Shown here: positions 1 to 9,053 of the stretch, one piece after another
Layout of the letters: every line of letters starts with the position of its first letter
How positions within the stretch are numbered: the first letter of the stretch is position 1
Origin: an uncultured Hyphomicrobiales bacterium
GTDB lineage: Bacteria; Pseudomonadota; Alphaproteobacteria; Rhizobiales; Beijerinckiaceae
Direction: 5' to 3'
NCBI GenBank assembly: GCA_903931945.1
Contig: CAIZEI010000062.1
Location: 1 to 64,000 of the forward strand
DNA length: 64,000 bases
The notes under the pieces: generated by a model
The model's database searches: none
What the model was told of the DNA's origin: nothing
Seen by the model: only the letters and a program-made list of their open reading frames with translations
Translations under genes and position numbers: made by a program

Positions 1-69
1 CATCGCCTCACACGCTCTGCGGGTAGAGGTAGGTCAACCAAGGGCAGAGACTTTCTCTTAGATTCCTAG

Positions 70-279
70 AAATCTGTCTCACTAACCGGGGCCACCGTAG
101 CGCCCTGGCAGGGCGCCTATTCATCGACAGGCGATTCCATCAACAATCTGTTCAGTTCAGCCGCAAACCCCAAGGCCTTTACAACGCTAGGGGCGGGCGT
201 CGATTACAAGATCAACGACAAACTGACAGTCGGCGTCGGCGTTTCCGTGAATCAGGGACCCGGCTTTAGCGCACCCTGA
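70..279 (+). pseudogene. C-terminal fragment resembling an outer-membrane beta-barrel
   Basis: An open frame from just after an in-frame TAG (67-69) to TGA (277-279) encodes about 69 residues but has no usable start codon near its beginning. The translation alternates polar and hydrophobic residues (for example VDYKINDKLTVGVGVSV), as in closing strands of autotransporter or porin-like barrels. None of the three forward frames in bases 1-69 continues this pattern. It therefore looks like the tail of a gene broken upstream, or one frameshifted at its join. It ends 20 bases from the convergent gene that stops at 300. The family is not certain; the barrel idea rests on residue pattern alone. Confidence 0.3.
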
Positions 280-299
280 CAGCGCAAACGTGCGCGCGT

Positions 300-701
300 T
301 CAGCGCGCGCCCTGTCGCTGTTCAGAACCCAGATAGACAAGCGCGCCAAAGTCGAACAGCAAAGCGGTGGCGCCAACGAGGAGCAGCAACACTGTCGCGA
401 TCGCATCGGGCGAGGCCAGCGCTTTGGAAAAGCCATCCGCCAGATTGGCGCCATGCGTGCGCATCCAAATGGCGGCGAGCGATAGCACCAATCCCAGCAA
501 TCCAAGCGCCATGATCGACAGGCCCCGCGTAATCTTCGGCCCTTGATAGGCGATGGTAGTGGCTTTCAGGGAAATGTTCTGGAACACAAGCTCAATGCGC
601 GAAACCAGAAGCGCAAAGAGGCAAACGCCGGTTGCGCCGAATATGGCGTTCCAGACGCCGCCAGATGCGGCCGAGAAAATGGAGCTGTAGTCGATTTCCA
701 T
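300..701 (-). CDS. small integral membrane protein, unknown function
   Basis: The 133-residue protein starts at the ATG at 701, chosen because GGAGGAT lies just upstream on the minus strand; an upstream in-frame ATG at 740 lacks such a site. Three hydrophobic stretches are visible: residues about 15-35 (AIFGATGVCLFALLVSRIEL), about 60-80 (LSIMALGLLGLVLSLAAIW) and about 102-120 (TVLLLLVGATALLFDFGAL). This predicts a small inner-membrane protein. No catalytic or binding motif was recognised. It stands alone, divergent from nothing obvious, with about 150 non-coding bases before the glycosyltransferase gene. Confidence 0.6.
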   Translation of the reverse strand: MEIDYSSIFSAASGGVWNAIFGATGVCLFALLVSRIELVFQNISLKATTIAYQGPKITRGLSIMALGLLGLVLSLAAIWMRTHGANLADGFSKALASPDAIATVLLLLVGATALLFDFGALVYLGSEQRQGAR

Positions 702-848
702 AGGATCCTCCGGGCGCAGATTGCAACTGCGACATTCCATGATGCGTCTCGAACGGTTTCAAGACAGGTCCAGACGCCTTATGCGCGCGCGCCGGGCGGA
801 AATGGAGCAAAAAAGGCGCGACTCACATTAACTTTTAGTAATGTTTGG

Positions 849-1781
849 CTATGCGCCCTCAAAATCCACGGCCGTCATCAGCTTGAGGCGCGTGAGATCG
901 CCGCTGGAATCGTAACGTCGCGAGGCGGCGTGGAAGAGCTGTAATCCACCCTCCCGCGCAAGCGCGGCCGCATAGGCGCGATATTCGCTGGCGCCATTGA
1001 AATGCTCGCCGCGCGAAACTTCCATATCCACGCGCGCGGGGAAATCGCTCAGGAACTTGAAATGCAACAGCGCCCCGGTCAATTCGCCCAGCGCAATGGG
1101 CGTTATCGCGTGCGCGCTCATCAGATAGCGCATTCCCGCACGCCACCGCACGAAGGGGATCTTGCTGATCGTCGGGGGATGCGGGGCCTCCGCGCCAAGG
1201 GATTGGAGGAGCCGTTCGCGCGCGCCGCCATAAATTTGCAGATGCGGGAAAGCTTGCGCCGGCAACAATCGGTAGGGCGCCGGATCGAAATACCGGCAGG
1301 CCTCAAGCAGCGAGCCATCAGGCTGATGCACGACTCGCGTGAGCGGCTGGTCCGAATACATATCGAGCAGCAGGCAAAACACGCCGTCACTGCCCCCGGC
1401 CTCAAGATGCAAGCGCAGGGCTTGCAATGGTCTGATCTCGCAACGGTCATAGACAAACAATTCGTCGGCGTCGATCGTCAGGGTCCAGTGGCCCACGCCA
1501 TAGGCCTCAAGCAAGGCGTTGCACCAGTCCATGCCAAATTGGCTGCCGGAATAGCTGCCTGTCGCTGTAAAGACATGTGTGTCGGGCTGGGCGAGCAGGA
1601 ACTCCAGCGATCCGTCGCTGGAACCGTTGTCAACAACAAAAAACCTGTTCACGCCCAACGCCCGGTGATGCCGGATATTCGCAGGCAGTCGCAAGGACTC
1701 GTTGCGAACAACAAGAAATCCCCGGATTTCATCGGGGTCGTCGGGAATCGGTCTGGCGTCGAGACGAGTCAGGGCGGTCAT
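849..1781 (-). CDS. glycosyltransferase family 2 (GT-A fold, PF13704-like)
   Basis: A 310-residue cytosolic protein without membrane segments. The N-terminal part shows the layout of Glyco_tranf_2_4 proteins: LVVRNESLRLPANIRHH near residues 23-39, a VDNGSSDGS loop, and the metal/sugar-nucleotide motif TIDADELFVY near residue 100. Such enzymes transfer a sugar from an activated donor, commonly to envelope polysaccharide or lipid-linked acceptors. The acceptor cannot be told. The gene is isolated, divergent from the ClC gene at 1928, so no polysaccharide cluster is present to define its role. The Shine-Dalgarno is weak (AGGG about 13 bases upstream), so the start is moderately sure. Confidence 0.8.
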   Translation of the reverse strand: MTALTRLDARPIPDDPDEIRGFLVVRNESLRLPANIRHHRALGVNRFFVVDNGSSDGSLEFLLAQPDTHVFTATGSYSGSQFGMDWCNALLEAYGVGHWTLTIDADELFVYDRCEIRPLQALRLHLEAGGSDGVFCLLLDMYSDQPLTRVVHQPDGSLLEACRYFDPAPYRLLPAQAFPHLQIYGGARERLLQSLGAEAPHPPTISKIPFVRWRAGMRYLMSAHAITPIALGELTGALLHFKFLSDFPARVDMEVSRGEHFNGASEYRAYAAALAREGGLQLFHAASRRYDSSGDLTRLKLMTAVDFEGA

Positions 1782-1927
1782 GAAGTCTTGGCCCTGTCAA
1801 TTTCGGGGGCGCATGGATTTCAGGCGATCGGGGATGCTTTACCCACCGGGATGGGCTAGGTCCACCATTCCTGCTGCAGGGCGGTTCGGGACTCCCCTGC
1901 GCGGCCCCTTCGATCGAGACAGCTGCG

Positions 1928-3676
1928 ATGGTCTGGCATGATCGCCCCTTCCCCCTTTGGCTTCGGGCCTATGTGCGCGTCCGTTCCATTGGTCTTGTCG
2001 GCGTGGCCATTGTCATCGGGGCTGTCGGCGCGGTTCTGGTGACGGGGCTCAATGCGACCGCCCAGCTTGCGCATGAATTCCTGTTTGGATTGCGGCGTGG
2101 CGAACATTTGTCGGTCGCCAGCGGCCTGCCGTGGCAGCGTGTGCTGGCGGTCCTGACGCTGGGCGGCGGCGTTCTGGCGCTGGCGTCCGCCTGGCTCGGC
2201 AAGAATTTTACCGGGCGGCTGGCCGATGCGATTGAAGCCAACGCTCTGCATGGCGGGCGCATGTCGGTCGGCGGCAGCGCCTATATTGTGCTGCAAACCC
2301 TCATCTCAAATGGCTGCGGCGCAGCTGTCGGGCTTGAAGCGGCTTATACCCAGACCTGCGCTGCGCTGGCCTCGCGCATTGGCCGCGGCCTTGCGGCCCG
2401 GCGATCGGACATTCGCCTGCTGGTCGGTTGTGGCGCAGCGGGCGCGATTGCAGCGGCCTTTGGCGCGCCATTGGCTGGCGCATTCTATGGCTTCGAAGTG
2501 GTGCTCGGCGGCTACAGCGTCGCCTCACTCGCGCCGGTCGTCGCCAGCGCCGTCACCGCGAATCTTGTCGTCGGAGCGCTCCGCGGCCAGGGCGCGGTTT
2601 ACGTCGCGATTGACGCGTCCCCGCTGCTGGGCACGACGCTGACCCACGCGCTGATCATTGCCGCAATCGCCGCAGTCCTCGGAATTGTGGTGATGGAAGG
2701 CGTCGCAATTGTTGAAGGCTCCCTCGCCCGCTTGCGCGTGCCTCCCTTGTTGCGCCCTGTTCTCGGCGGCGCAGCGATGGCGGGGCTCGCGATGATTTCG
2801 CCTATGGTCATGGGATCGGGCCATGGCGCTTTGCAGGAAATCGAGCGGCAGCAGATGGCGTTGGGCGCGCTTGCGCTGGCGGTTGCGCTGAAATGCGCGG
2901 GATCAGCCATTTCACTGGGTTCGGGGTTTCGCGGCGGTCTCTTTTTCGCGTCGTTGCTGATTGGCGGCGCTCTCGGGCGGCTCTATGCAAATGCGCTGAA
3001 TACGCTGACGATATTTCACATCGATCCGGGGACAGCCGCCATCGCGGGATTGGCGGCCTTTGGCGCCGGCGTGCTCGGAGCGCCGATCACAATGACCGTG
3101 CTCGCACTGGAAATCACCGGCGATTTCTATGCGACAATTTCAGCCCTCGTGGCCGCCACCGTCGCGACAACCATGGTGCGCGAATTGTTTGGATATTCCT
3201 TTGCGACCTGGCGGTTTCATCTGCGAGGAGAAAATATCCGGGGCGCAGCTGATATCGGCTGGATGCGCGACCTCACGGTTGGCGCGCTGATGCGCAAGGC
3301 GACGCCTACCGCCCCTTCTGACATCAACATCGCCCAAGCCCGGGCCCTGTTTCCTCCCGGCTCGGAAAAGCAGTTCTTTCTGGTTGAATGTGACAACCGC
3401 TTTGCAGGCGTCGTTCTGACGGGCGACCTTCATGCGGCGGAGATTCCAGTTGAGGCCAGCGTGCGGTCGCTGGCGTTGAAACATGACTGCTGCGTGACGC
3501 CGGAACTTGGCGTCAGGGACGCGCTCAACGCCTTTGAAGACAATGAATGCGACGTTCTGGCGGTGATTGATTCGCCTGCCGCCAGGCGTGTCGTCGGACT
3601 GTTGACAGAGGCGCACGCCCTCAGGCGCTATGGCGAAGAACTGGAGCGACGCCACCGCGCGGTCATCGAGCGATAG
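1928..3676 (+). CDS. ClC-family chloride channel/antiporter with C-terminal CBS pair (atypical)
   Basis: A 582-residue polytopic protein. Residues about 15-420 carry the ClC core with many hydrophobic helices; about 435-575 look like two CBS modules that sense nucleotides. The segment at 131-140 (GAAVGLEAAY) matches the GREGP filter loop and keeps the gating glutamate (E137), but the canonical Arg and Pro are absent. The later GSGFRGGLFFASLLIGG matches the G-x-F-x-P loop, again with the Pro replaced. ClC proteins move Cl- or exchange Cl-/H+. The altered filter suggests a divergent anion specificity (inference). It is a single-gene unit with a weak ribosome site. Confidence 0.85.
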   Translation: MVWHDRPFPLWLRAYVRVRSIGLVGVAIVIGAVGAVLVTGLNATAQLAHEFLFGLRRGEHLSVASGLPWQRVLAVLTLGGGVLALASAWLGKNFTGRLADAIEANALHGGRMSVGGSAYIVLQTLISNGCGAAVGLEAAYTQTCAALASRIGRGLAARRSDIRLLVGCGAAGAIAAAFGAPLAGAFYGFEVVLGGYSVASLAPVVASAVTANLVVGALRGQGAVYVAIDASPLLGTTLTHALIIAAIAAVLGIVVMEGVAIVEGSLARLRVPPLLRPVLGGAAMAGLAMISPMVMGSGHGALQEIERQQMALGALALAVALKCAGSAISLGSGFRGGLFFASLLIGGALGRLYANALNTLTIFHIDPGTAAIAGLAAFGAGVLGAPITMTVLALEITGDFYATISALVAATVATTMVRELFGYSFATWRFHLRGENIRGAADIGWMRDLTVGALMRKATPTAPSDINIAQARALFPPGSEKQFFLVECDNRFAGVVLTGDLHAAEIPVEASVRSLALKHDCCVTPELGVRDALNAFEDNECDVLAVIDSPAARRVVGLLTEAHALRRYGEELERRHRAVIER

Positions 3677-3752
3677 CAGCGCAATGGACACCTCACCAAA
3701 GCGCGATTATCGTTGACCGAACGCCGCATTTATCGGCAGGGAGGCCAAAACC

Positions 3753-4391
3753 GTGAAACTGAGTCTTTACTACGCCCCGACCACCTGCGCCCTCGTGCCT
3801 TATGTCAATCTGACCGAAGCGGGCGCCGATTTCGATATCCATGCGATCAATATGCGCAAGGGACAAAATAACTCTCCGGAGTTTCTGGCGCTGAACCCCC
3901 AGCATAAGGTGCCTGTGCTGCTGATCGACGGCGCGCCACTGACGGAAAATGTCGCGATTAACACCTGGATCGCCCGCCAATACCCCGACGCCAGACTCTT
4001 CCCGTCCGCTCCGATGGACGAAATTCGGGCGATTTCCTTGATGGGCTGGTTCGGTTCGGGCATCCACCCGCATCTCGCGCGCATCAATTCGCCAGCCAAA
4101 TTTTGCGATGCGCCGGGTTCGGCGGATTCGGTCCGCGCACAGGCCGCAAAAGCGCTTGACGAGAATTTCGCCATTGCCGACAAACGCCTCGCGGGGCGCG
4201 AATTCTTCTTTGACCATTACACTGCTCCGGACGTGTATTTTTACTGGTGCCTGCGGCGAGCCACGCAATTTGAATTGCCCGTGAAGAAATTCGGCCATTG
4301 CATGGCGCATTTTGAACGCATGGAGCAACGCGCCAGCGTAAAGAACGTGCTGGCTTTCGAAAAGGCGACGCTCGACAGGTTTGCGGCCTGA
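3753..4391 (+). CDS. glutathione S-transferase, beta-class-like
   Basis: A 212-residue cytosolic protein starting at GTG (3753) behind GGGAGG. The N-terminal thioredoxin-like domain has YYAPTTCALVPYV (Cys near residue 12, as in beta-class enzymes), the cis-Pro loop NPQHKVPVL and ENVAI in the glutathione gamma-Glu binding turn. The rest is the all-helical C-terminal domain. Family members conjugate glutathione to electrophiles or open rings in aromatic catabolism. It is the first gene of a same-strand run with the DHDPS-like gene and a gentisate-dioxygenase-like bicupin, consistent with maleylpyruvate-type or detoxifying chemistry; that link is inference. Confidence 0.87.
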   Translation: MKLSLYYAPTTCALVPYVNLTEAGADFDIHAINMRKGQNNSPEFLALNPQHKVPVLLIDGAPLTENVAINTWIARQYPDARLFPSAPMDEIRAISLMGWFGSGIHPHLARINSPAKFCDAPGSADSVRAQAAKALDENFAIADKRLAGREFFFDHYTAPDVYFYWCLRRATQFELPVKKFGHCMAHFERMEQRASVKNVLAFEKATLDRFAA

Positions 4392-4482
4392 CTCGCGGCT
4401 GCGGAAATCCCGCGTGTTGATTTCGGCTCGCGTTTCCGGCAAGCTGGGAGAAATGCAATCGCAGCAGGCAAGGGAGACAAAA

Positions 4483-5439
4483 ATGGTATCGCATGAGGAT
4501 CTGGGCGGGCTGATGGCCATGATGCCGGCATTTGCCACGGACAACGCCGCCGACATCAACGCGACCGACACGATTTCGGTCGAGCGGCTTGAGAAGGGCC
4601 TGAACCGGATGATCGGCGATGGCGCGAATGTCATTTCAACATCTGGCAGTTTTGGCGAATTTCACACGCTTCTGCCGGCGGAATTTGAAACCCTGACCCG
4701 CGCGGCGACTGAAATCAACAATCGCCGCGCCCGGATGTTTGTCGGCGTCACAAGCCTCAACAGCCGCGAAGTCGTCGAAAAGATGAAAATCGTCGCGCAA
4801 ACCAAGGCCGATGGCGTGCTGCTCGGCGTGCCCTTCTATTTCCCGTCCTCGCCCGCCAATGCGATCCGTTTTTATCGCGATATCAGCGCGATGTTTCCCA
4901 AACTCGGGATCATGATCTACCACAACCCACCGCTGCACAATATCAAGCTCAACCTCGGGATCATGCGCGAAATCATGAAGATTCCGACTGTTGTCGCGAT
5001 GAAGGACAGCCATCGCGAACCCCACGAATTCATGCAGCTGAGCGAACTGGCGCGTGGCAAAATGACTGTTTTCGTCAATCAGTTGCAATATGTCGCCTTT
5101 GCGCCGCTCGGCGCGAAGGGGTTCTGGTCGATCGATTCCTGGTTCGGGCCCGCGCCCTTGCTGGCGCTGCGCGATGCAGTCGCGGCGGGCGACATGCAGC
5201 GTGCAACACAGATCACACTCGATCTGGCGCCGCCTGTGGGCTCCGTGCCAAAAGATCTCGCCTGGCGCGAAACCGCCGCCAAGATCGGCATCCGCTATTC
5301 CGGCTATGTCGATCCCGGCCCGCTGCGTCCGCCGTTTGTTGAAATTCCCGCCGATGTTGACGCCGCGCAAAAGAAAAAGGCGGAAAACTGGCAGGCCCTG
5401 TGCGCAAAATGGCGCCCGAAGGCTCTGGCCGCAGAATAA
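4483..5439 (+). CDS. dihydrodipicolinate synthase-family aldolase/lyase (catabolic type)
   Basis: A 318-residue (beta/alpha)8 class-I aldolase. The start at 4483 is preferred (AGGGAGAC upstream); further in-frame ATGs at 4453 and 4381 exist. The Schiff-base lysine is K174 in VVAMKDSHREP, the tyrosine of the YN-x-P motif is Y146 in MIYHNPP, and TSGSFGEF takes the place of the GTTGE loop. A separate true dapA lies at 48218 with canonical motifs, so this copy is unlikely to serve lysine synthesis. Family members of this kind include hydratase-aldolases of aromatic breakdown (NahE) and sugar-acid dehydratases. Its neighbours support a catabolic role; the substrate is unknown. Confidence 0.8.
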   Translation: MVSHEDLGGLMAMMPAFATDNAADINATDTISVERLEKGLNRMIGDGANVISTSGSFGEFHTLLPAEFETLTRAATEINNRRARMFVGVTSLNSREVVEKMKIVAQTKADGVLLGVPFYFPSSPANAIRFYRDISAMFPKLGIMIYHNPPLHNIKLNLGIMREIMKIPTVVAMKDSHREPHEFMQLSELARGKMTVFVNQLQYVAFAPLGAKGFWSIDSWFGPAPLLALRDAVAAGDMQRATQITLDLAPPVGSVPKDLAWRETAAKIGIRYSGYVDPGPLRPPFVEIPADVDAAQKKKAENWQALCAKWRPKALAAE

Positions 5440-5460
5440 ACGCCGGCGCAGGAGAGCCCC

Positions 5461-6519
5461 ATGGCGCTTGACGCAATCGCGCGGGATGCCGACTGGCGCC
5501 AGGATCGCGGATCGTTCGATGCCGAAGTGCGCCGCCGCGCCATGGTCGGCTACTGGATGATTCCGACCCGGAGCATCGGTTTTCGCGAACCCAAAGCCGC
5601 CTATGCCCCCTGGCTCTGGACATGGGATTCGTTGCGGGAGATTGCCTATGGCGCGGTCGATCATGTGCCAAAGGAGGAAGCGCATCGCCGCTTTATAGGC
5701 CTTCAACATCCCGAACTTACGCGCGGCACAGCGCCGAATTACTACCTCGGCTGCCAGTTGCTGAAAGCCCATGAACTCGCGCCTGCGCATCGCCACACAA
5801 TGGATGCGCTGCGCTTTGTCGTTGAGGGAGACGGCGGCGCCTATACGACGGGCGATGGCGAGCCCTTCCCGATGCATAAATGGGACCTGATCACGACGCC
5901 GAACTGGTCGTGGCACGATCATATCAACAAGAGCGACGCCGATACGATCTGGCTCGATGGCGCAGTGTCCTCGCTGATCAACAATTTCAATGTCGGGTTC
6001 TCCGAGCCTTATCCCGGAGACGCGTTTCATCCCCTCACAAAGCCGGAAGGATGGAGCCAGCGGCAGACAGGCGCGCTGCGTCCGCGCGGCGCCGGGCCGT
6101 CGGGACCGCGACAACGCGCGCATCGCTACCCCTGGGTGGAAACGGCGCGCATCCTCGACGCAATGGCGGAGGCGCCAGGCGATCCCTGCGACGATATCGT
6201 GCTGACCTATCACGACCCGATCACCGGTGGCCCGGTGCTGCCGACGCTCGGGGCGGAGATCCAGCGTTTGCGTGGGCAATTCTCGGGACGCGCGCATCGG
6301 CACGTTCACGCCACAACCTACCATGTGCTGGAGGGCTCAGGCGTGACTGAAATTGGCGCGACGACATTCGAATGGCGGACGGGCGATACATTCGTTGTGC
6401 CGATCTGGACCTGGCATCGGCACCGCAATCCCTACGACGCGGCCGCGTTGCTGTTTTCCATTGACGATCAGCCGGTCATAAAGGCGCTTGGTTTCGACCG
6501 GGAAGAGTCGGAAAAATAG
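5461..6519 (+). CDS. bicupin dioxygenase, gentisate 1,2-dioxygenase-like
   Basis: A 352-residue protein with two cupin barrels. The first carries H110-R-H112 in APAHRHTMDALRFVVEGDG, the second H279, H281 and H283 in RAHRHVHATTYHVLEGSG, each followed by a distal histidine (SWHDH, TWHRHRN). These are the Fe(II) ligands of gentisate/salicylate/1-hydroxy-2-naphthoate dioxygenases, which cleave aromatic rings with O2. Both metal sites look complete. ATG at 5461 follows AGGAGAGCCCC, 21 bases after the lyase stop, so the three genes 3753-6519 probably form one transcript. Exact substrate is not deducible; other cupin dioxygenases remain possible. Confidence 0.78.
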   Translation: MALDAIARDADWRQDRGSFDAEVRRRAMVGYWMIPTRSIGFREPKAAYAPWLWTWDSLREIAYGAVDHVPKEEAHRRFIGLQHPELTRGTAPNYYLGCQLLKAHELAPAHRHTMDALRFVVEGDGGAYTTGDGEPFPMHKWDLITTPNWSWHDHINKSDADTIWLDGAVSSLINNFNVGFSEPYPGDAFHPLTKPEGWSQRQTGALRPRGAGPSGPRQRAHRYPWVETARILDAMAEAPGDPCDDIVLTYHDPITGGPVLPTLGAEIQRLRGQFSGRAHRHVHATTYHVLEGSGVTEIGATTFEWRTGDTFVVPIWTWHRHRNPYDAAALLFSIDDQPVIKALGFDREESEK

Positions 6520-6522
6520 CGC

Positions 6523-7806
6523 CTATTTGCACGTCACGACTTGGGCGACGTTATCTTTCATATAGCGCAATGAACAGGCCATGCCGGGCTGCAATTGTTC
6601 AGCCCTGGCCTGCGCGCCTGCAATCATGATGACTGAAACATCAGGTTGCAATTTGACGCTGCGTTTTGCGCCTTCCGCGCCCGTGATTTCAACAGATTGC
6701 GCGCTGGCCATGCTGACCAAACCCTCAAGCGACGTCAGATCTGTATTCTCGGCCACGCCTGATTCGAGAGCCGCGCGCGCGCGGGCGATATAGTCCGGGC
6801 GCGCGCCGGTCATGTCCTTGACCAGCGCCTCGACATCCCCAGCCGAACTCGGGTTGATTGGCAGATTGGCGCGAGCCGCGCCATCCAGAAACGCTTTATC
6901 CTTCATGATTGCATCGAAGGCCGCACGCAGCATCGCGACGCGATCCTGAGGCGCCCCCGGCGCCACAGCCAGGCTTCTCGCCATGATGTCGCGATCGGTA
7001 ATCAGACGCATGACCTGCCGTTCATCGTCATTTCTGGCGAAGTCGAGAATATGCGGCACCCCGATCAACGTGGGGTCGCGGCGCGCAGTCTGGATAATGG
7101 GCGTGAGCTGGCCTGCGTCAAAGTAATTTTTGAAGGCCGAACGAAGAGCGCTGACCATGAAAGCGCAGGAGCCCTGCACTTCGCCATTCTGCATGGCGAC
7201 GACTATATTGCTTGTGCCAACATAGCCATGAATGACATGAACGCGCGTGCCATAAAGCGCATTGAAAGCACGTGGATATTCGCTCGCCACGCCCGAGGGC
7301 GCCGAAGCGGCCAGCAGCGCGGGCCTGTTCAGCAAATCCTCAAAGCTGGTCAATCCGGACCCCTTCCAGGCGGAACATGTGCCCGTGGCCTGATCGAGAT
7401 TGCCGATAAACTGGAATTCATTGGGCTGATAGGCAGCCGACTGATTGCCAAACATCCGCGCGAAAATCGCCGCCGCTTGCGGCATGACGATGACAGTTCC
7501 GTCGCGCGGCGCGGTTTTATAAACGTAATTGGCCGCCAGAAGCGACGAAGCGCCCGGCATGTTCTGAACAATGGCCGTGGGCGCGCCGGGTAAAAATCGT
7601 GGCAGGGCCTGCGCAAAAAGCCGCGCATAGGTGTCCGCCCCGCCGCCGGGCGGATCGCCGAGCACAACAGTGACCGTTTTGCCCTTGTAAAATTCGCTCT
7701 GCGCCACAGCTGTCGTCGCGCTCGCGATGAATGTCACGATCGCTACGCCGAACAAGGCCAGCGCCAGGCCAAACTGCACCGGAAAGCCAGCGCCCTTGCG
7801 CGACAT
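6523..7806 (-). CDS. Bug/TTT-family solute-binding protein with C-terminal extension
   Basis: A 427-residue secreted receptor. A signal peptide is visible (charged start, hydrophobic 12-30, Ala-rich cleavage region near AVAQS). The mature start YKGKTVTVVLGDPPGGGADTYAR and the later PRFLPGAPTAIVQNMPGA match tripartite tricarboxylate transporter receptors. It is about 100 residues longer than classical family members; the last 75 or so residues form an extra piece with two cysteines (GMACSL and VTCK) that could form a disulfide. It stops 3 bases from the convergent bicupin and lies upstream of nothing resembling TctA or TctB. Confidence 0.82.
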   Translation of the reverse strand: MSRKGAGFPVQFGLALALFGVAIVTFIASATTAVAQSEFYKGKTVTVVLGDPPGGGADTYARLFAQALPRFLPGAPTAIVQNMPGASSLLAANYVYKTAPRDGTVIVMPQAAAIFARMFGNQSAAYQPNEFQFIGNLDQATGTCSAWKGSGLTSFEDLLNRPALLAASAPSGVASEYPRAFNALYGTRVHVIHGYVGTSNIVVAMQNGEVQGSCAFMVSALRSAFKNYFDAGQLTPIIQTARRDPTLIGVPHILDFARNDDERQVMRLITDRDIMARSLAVAPGAPQDRVAMLRAAFDAIMKDKAFLDGAARANLPINPSSAGDVEALVKDMTGARPDYIARARAALESGVAENTDLTSLEGLVSMASAQSVEITGAEGAKRSVKLQPDVSVIMIAGAQARAEQLQPGMACSLRYMKDNVAQVVTCK

Positions 7807-7908
7807 CCCATCCTCCCTGTTTTACTCTCTCGTTGTTTTCAGGCGAGACATCGGCGCTGTCAAGGAGTCACGCCGTCTGCGACAGGCGCGCCCTCGTCGT
7901 TGCTCAAA

Positions 7909-8925
7909 TCATTCCAGTTTGGCGGCTTGCGCAACGGTCTCGCGAATGTCCTGCGGCGTCGCCACGGCGGCGGCCACGAGCGCCTGCACCGCTTCGCCGG
8001 TTTTCGGGGCCGTCTCAAAACCAAGGCCGCGCGCGTCTTCGAGAAACGCAGGGTCGGCCAGCGTTGCGTCAAAGGCGCGCCGCAGCAGGTCGATGCGCTC
8101 GGCAGGAACGCCGGGCGGCGCCATCAGGGGGCGACCGAGTTCTTCGTTTGACGCGAAAAACGAGAATATCTGGCGCTGTTCACGGGTGGCAAGAAGTTCG
8201 AAGATCGTTGGTATGGGGAGCCAGCCGACCGGCGTTTCCTCCATGCTGAAAAGCGCACGCATATCGCCCGAATCGATCCATTTGCGGCGCTGGCCGTCCG
8301 CTGCGCCGATGGAATCGACAAAGCCGCCGACCTCGCCGCGCTGCATCGCGAGCACAATCGTTTCAGGCGCGGCATAGCCCATGATGATCTTCAGTTTCAT
8401 TCCAAGCACATTGCGCAGCAGGATCGGCGCCGTGGTCACCGCCTGTCCGAGCCCCGGCGCGCCAACAACAAGCTCGCGCTCCAGCAACTGCCGTGCATCC
8501 GTTACGCCTGACGCGCGCGAGGCAAAAAACACGCGATGATTGATTTCCGGACTGCCAATCCAGTTGAACCGCTCGGGATCGAATCTCACGTTTGGAAATT
8601 TCAGGATCGCCGCATCTGTAATGTTGCGCGACACCATCCCCAGAACCGTGCCATCGCGCGCAGCGGTGTTGTAAAGATAATTCGTCGCCACAATATGTCC
8701 GCCGCCGGGCATGTCCTCCGTCACGAAAGCCGGTTCGCCTGGAATATGCCGCTGCATATGGCGGCCGATCAGCCGCGCCCAGATATCGTAATCCTGCCCA
8801 GCCCCGGTGCCGACAATCATCCGGATCTGTTTGCCGCGATAGAAATCCTCCGCTCGCGCTTCGGCTGGCGCAAGGGCGGACGCCGTCAGCGCAACCACCA
8901 TGGCGATCCATCGACTCCCCAGCAT
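7909..8925 (-). CDS. Bug/TTT-family solute-binding protein
   Basis: A 338-residue periplasmic receptor. The start at 8925 is chosen over the upstream 9054 because AGGTGGGG precedes it and a clean signal peptide follows (IAMVVALTASALAPAEARA). After cleavage the chain begins EDFYRGKQIRMIVGTGAGQDYDIWAR, then IPGEPAFVTEDMPGGG, both typical of the family, which binds carboxylates such as tricarboxylates, aromatic acids or amino acids. It shares strand with the receptor at 6523, about 100 bases apart, and both may be co-transcribed. The ligand is unknown. Confidence 0.83.
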   Translation of the reverse strand: MLGSRWIAMVVALTASALAPAEARAEDFYRGKQIRMIVGTGAGQDYDIWARLIGRHMQRHIPGEPAFVTEDMPGGGHIVATNYLYNTAARDGTVLGMVSRNITDAAILKFPNVRFDPERFNWIGSPEINHRVFFASRASGVTDARQLLERELVVGAPGLGQAVTTAPILLRNVLGMKLKIIMGYAAPETIVLAMQRGEVGGFVDSIGAADGQRRKWIDSGDMRALFSMEETPVGWLPIPTIFELLATREQRQIFSFFASNEELGRPLMAPPGVPAERIDLLRRAFDATLADPAFLEDARGLGFETAPKTGEAVQALVAAAVATPQDIRETVAQAAKLE

Positions 8926-9053
8926 TTCCCCACCTGTTCGCGCGATCCGTTCGAAATAGAGCCGCCTCGCGCCACTCCGGTCAAGCGCCATGTTGACCGG
9001 CGCAGCCGCTCTGCCTAGTTTCTCTGACGCAGGTCTCCCACGCCGGAAAAACA

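Noticed and set aside
1002-1859. 285-codon open frame on the plus strand
   Set aside because: It is antisense to the glycosyltransferase, which has DAD and NGSSDGS motifs; the shadow has none.
4636-6324. 562-codon open frame on the minus strand
   Set aside because: It lies antisense to the lyase and bicupin genes, which have clear domains and ribosome sites. Long antisense frames are common in high-GC DNA, and its Arg/His/Cys-rich sequence shows no family.
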